Notes under the pieces: model-generated | Seen by the model: only the letters and a program-made list of their open reading frames with translations | Told to the model about the DNA's origin: nothing | The model's database searches: none | Source: Actinopolymorpha sp. NPDC004070 | Lineage (GTDB): Bacteria; Actinomycetota; Actinomycetes; Propionibacteriales; Actinopolymorphaceae | Direction: 5' to 3' | Assembly (NCBI RefSeq): GCF_040610475.1 | Contig: NZ_JBEXMJ010000017.1 | Span: 1 to 64,000 of the forward strand | DNA length: 64,000 nt | Shown here: positions 63,992-64,000 of the stretch, one piece after another | Layout of the letters: each line of letters starts with the position of its first letter | Position numbering within the stretch: the stretch's first letter is position 1 | Translations under genes and position numbers: made by a program

Positions 63992-64000
63992 CCTGTCCCG
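63981..64000 (+). CDS. DUF397 partner protein, 5' end only
   Basis: AAGGAGG precedes ATG at 63981, giving MKVDLSR before the window ends. Position, 11-bp overlap with the DUF5753 gene and this N-terminus match DUF397 proteins, the usual partner. Only six complete codons are visible. Confidence 0.65.

Overview
The window is high-GC DNA read on both strands, with GTG starts, short operons and 4-nt start/stop overlaps, from an actinobacterium. A DUF5753 helix-turn-helix/DUF397 pair, a FmdB-like gene behind a CIRCE element, GuaB1, and the block cyclo-ligase/galU/moeA/rimJ/GlpR-like then pmt/rsmI/metG/tatD/rpf/ksgA/ispE all fit. The same gene order is known in Mycobacterium tuberculosis (Rv0991c to Rv0996, and Rv1002c to Rv1011). 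The GC level and gene set suggest a soil actinomycete, perhaps Propionibacteriales or Streptomyces-like; genus cannot be fixed from sequence alone.

Layout. 1-4.44 kb: accessory DNA ending at tRNA-Arg(CCT). It holds an HtrA-type protease, a GAF protein with a dead kinase stub, and wreckage of a replication initiator, an IS110 transposase and an integrase, which looks like a decayed integrative element. 4.6-16 kb: MFS carrier, 2-hydroxyacid dehydrogenase, PhyH dioxygenase, aldo/keto reductase, LLM flavin enzyme, modBC without modA, mscL, a CpaB/SAF protein, and a FmdB (Ruc-like) gene with a near-perfect CIRCE operator. 16.2-23.6 kb: a complete opp/dpp-type ABC operon (oppA-B-C-D-F order) with a PsbP/DcrB-like gene coupled to its end. 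23.6-33.4 kb: about 1 kb of intergenic DNA, a penicillin acylase-family hydrolase, cyclo-ligase, then galU-moeA-moaC-mogA-rimJ (the last apparently starting with CTG) and a GlpR/SepX-like membrane protein.

33.55-48 kb: the second accessory region, starting at tRNA-Ala(CGC) with the C-terminal half of an integrase beside it. Intact genes (GNAT, OhrR-like MarR, DinB, VOC, MFS, MATE, APH, DUF998, pentapeptide protein, esterase, Gly/Cys-rich membrane microproteins) alternate with many gene remnants. Several remnants keep recognisable N- and C-terminal ends but have lost the middle (HAD hydrolase, GH13 glucosidase, GT2/GtrA protein). One is broken by an inversion (APH kinase), and one transposase remnant is split around a marR gene.

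48-64 kb: housekeeping again. It has guaB1, an M52-like protease, DUF1918-CBS, DinB, pmt, rsmI, metG-tatD, rpf, ksgA-ispE, a RIO kinase behind a possible leader peptide, a second pentapeptide protein, and a DUF5753 regulator whose DUF397 partner runs off the end. Together these cover translation and rRNA modification (metG, rsmI, ksgA), cell-envelope and isoprenoid precursors (galU, pmt, ispE, rpf), molybdenum cofactor (modBC, moeA, moaC, mogA) and peptide or oligosaccharide import.

A recurring regulatory theme is a TAnnnT hexamer 6-8 nt before the start codon with no Shine-Dalgarno. It is seen at galU, metG, ksgA, pmt, the GlpR-like gene, the acylase and the divergent DinB/VOC pair, and points to leaderless transcripts.
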